Origin: Ardenticatenaceae bacterium
GTDB taxonomy: Bacteria > Chloroflexota > Anaerolineae > Promineifilales > Promineifilaceae
Direction: 5' to 3'
DNA length: 64,000 nt
NCBI GenBank assembly: GCA_020634415.1
Contig: JACKBT010000019.1
Location: 40,454-104,453 of the forward strand
The position numbers and the translations under genes are program-made. The notes beneath the pieces were generated by a model. It searched no databases and was not told the origin of the DNA. It saw nothing but the letters and a program-made list of their open reading frames with translations. How positions within the stretch are numbered: the stretch's first letter is position 1; every line of letters begins with the position of its first letter. Below, one piece after another: positions 63,424-64,000 of the stretch.

Positions 63424-64000
63424 CTATTCATCATCTAAAGAGGCGATGCCCTGGCGCAGGGCGTAGAGGGCCACCTGGGTGCGGTTGGCCAGGTGGAGTT
63501 TGCTGAGGATGTTGCTGAGGTGGGTGCGCACGGTGCGTTCGCTGACGATGAGTTTGTCGGCGATGGCCTGGTTGGAAAGACCCTGCGCGACGAGTTTGAG
63601 GACTTCTACTTCGCGCTCGGTGAGGGGTTCTTCGGTGAGGGGCAGGTGGGCGGGGGGTTTGTTGAGTTCGCGGATGACTTTGAGGGCGATGTCGGGATGG
63701 AGGGAGGAACGGCCGTTATGCACGTTCCTTATGGCCTGAATCAATTCCTGTGGCGATGAATCTTTTAACAGATAGCCCAAGGCCCCTGCTTTAATGGCGG
63801 CAAAGACGGTATCGTCTTCGCTAAAGCTGGTGAGGATGAGGATGCGGGCCTGGGGATCGGCCGTTTTGATTTCCTGAATGGCCTCCAAACCTGTCTTGCG
63901 CGGCATTTGCAGGTCGAGCAAGATGACATCGGGGTTGAGGGTGGCTGCTTGTTGGATGGCATCTTCACCATCAACGGCCGTTCCCACCACCGTCATATCA
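63424..64000 (-). CDS. LuxR/NarL-family response regulator (N-terminus outside window)
   Basis: The receiver domain has the phospho-acceptor Asp in VILLDLQMPRKTG, the Thr/Ser in ILTSFSED and the Lys in YLLKDSS. The C-terminal HTH LuxR domain has LTEREVEVLKLVAQGLSNQAIADKL and SERTVRTHLSNIL. The Asp codon before the first internal ATG and the missing first strand show that the start is beyond 64000. It is a DNA-binding regulator of a two-component system; the partner kinase is not in view. Confidence 0.93.
   Translation of the reverse strand, partial: DMTVVGTAVDGEDAIQQAATLNPDVILLDLQMPRKTGLEAIQEIKTADPQARILILTSFSEDDTVFAAIKAGALGYLLKDSSPQELIQAIRNVHNGRSSLHPDIALKVIRELNKPPAHLPLTEEPLTEREVEVLKLVAQGLSNQAIADKLIVSERTVRTHLSNILSKLHLANRTQVALYALRQGIASLDDE

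Overview
The window reads as Chloroflexota (Anaerolineae-like) DNA, judged from content only. Lipoproteins carry Thr/Pro/Val-rich linkers of the VEVTREVVVEVEV type, there is a large SARP-cyclase-STAND-TPR regulator and an nSTAND-WD40 protein, and gene borders are full of hairpins. A palindrome centred on CGGCCG, often AACGGCCGTT, occurs all through the window inside genes in every reading frame, producing recurrent Thr-Ala-Val and Asn-Gly-Arg tripeptides.

Positions 1 to about 25,540 look like the right-hand part of an integrated mobile element whose left end lies outside the window. The left portion carries probable anti-phage cargo on the minus strand: an HTH/GIY-YIG-like protein, an Eco57I-type adenine methylase fused to an AlbA_2 (Schlafen-type) domain, a PLD-SNF2 helicase, and a 1661-residue EAD-nSTAND-WD40 protein with about 20 WD units. 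Next come plus-strand genes of a replication and maintenance module: RHH protein, HTH initiator, DnaC-like loader, zinc-ribbon protein and an excisionase-like HTH protein. A promoter-hairpins-terminator unit that may be a small structured RNA follows, then membrane proteins and a large serine recombinase. The recombinase gene is split by two insertion sequences. Removing both, with one copy of each target duplication, restores a 545-codon frame exactly. The element ends inside a NUDIX hydrolase gene, of which only the N-terminal part remains at the right boundary.

From 25.5 kb onward the sequence looks like ordinary chromosome: trpF, a beta-hydroxyacid dehydrogenase, a histidine kinase overlapping a Ras-like GTPase gene, a solute-binding lipoprotein, the dnaX-ybaB-recR group, an esterase, an AcuI/YhdH-type reductase, the SARP-type regulator, a zinc alcohol dehydrogenase, an MprF-like protein, a GH13 glucosidase and a DMT transporter. 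From 46.4 to 56.4 kb a minus-strand group holds four Gfo/Idh/MocA oxidoreductases, two xylose-isomerase-like TIM barrels, two ThuA proteins and an isochorismatase-like hydrolase. This looks like carbohydrate or cyclitol catabolism by oxidation and isomerisation. The end of the window has a membrane spermidine-synthase-like protein, a beta-propeller lipoprotein, an SRPBCC-cyclase, a VEV-linker lipoprotein and a LuxR-type response regulator cut by the window edge.

The intergenic DNA is unusual. There is a 94-bp three-copy repeat, a hairpin family with AGACCC ends, and more than ten inverted repeats built from short iterated words, with a different word at each site. No tRNA, rRNA or CRISPR array was seen.
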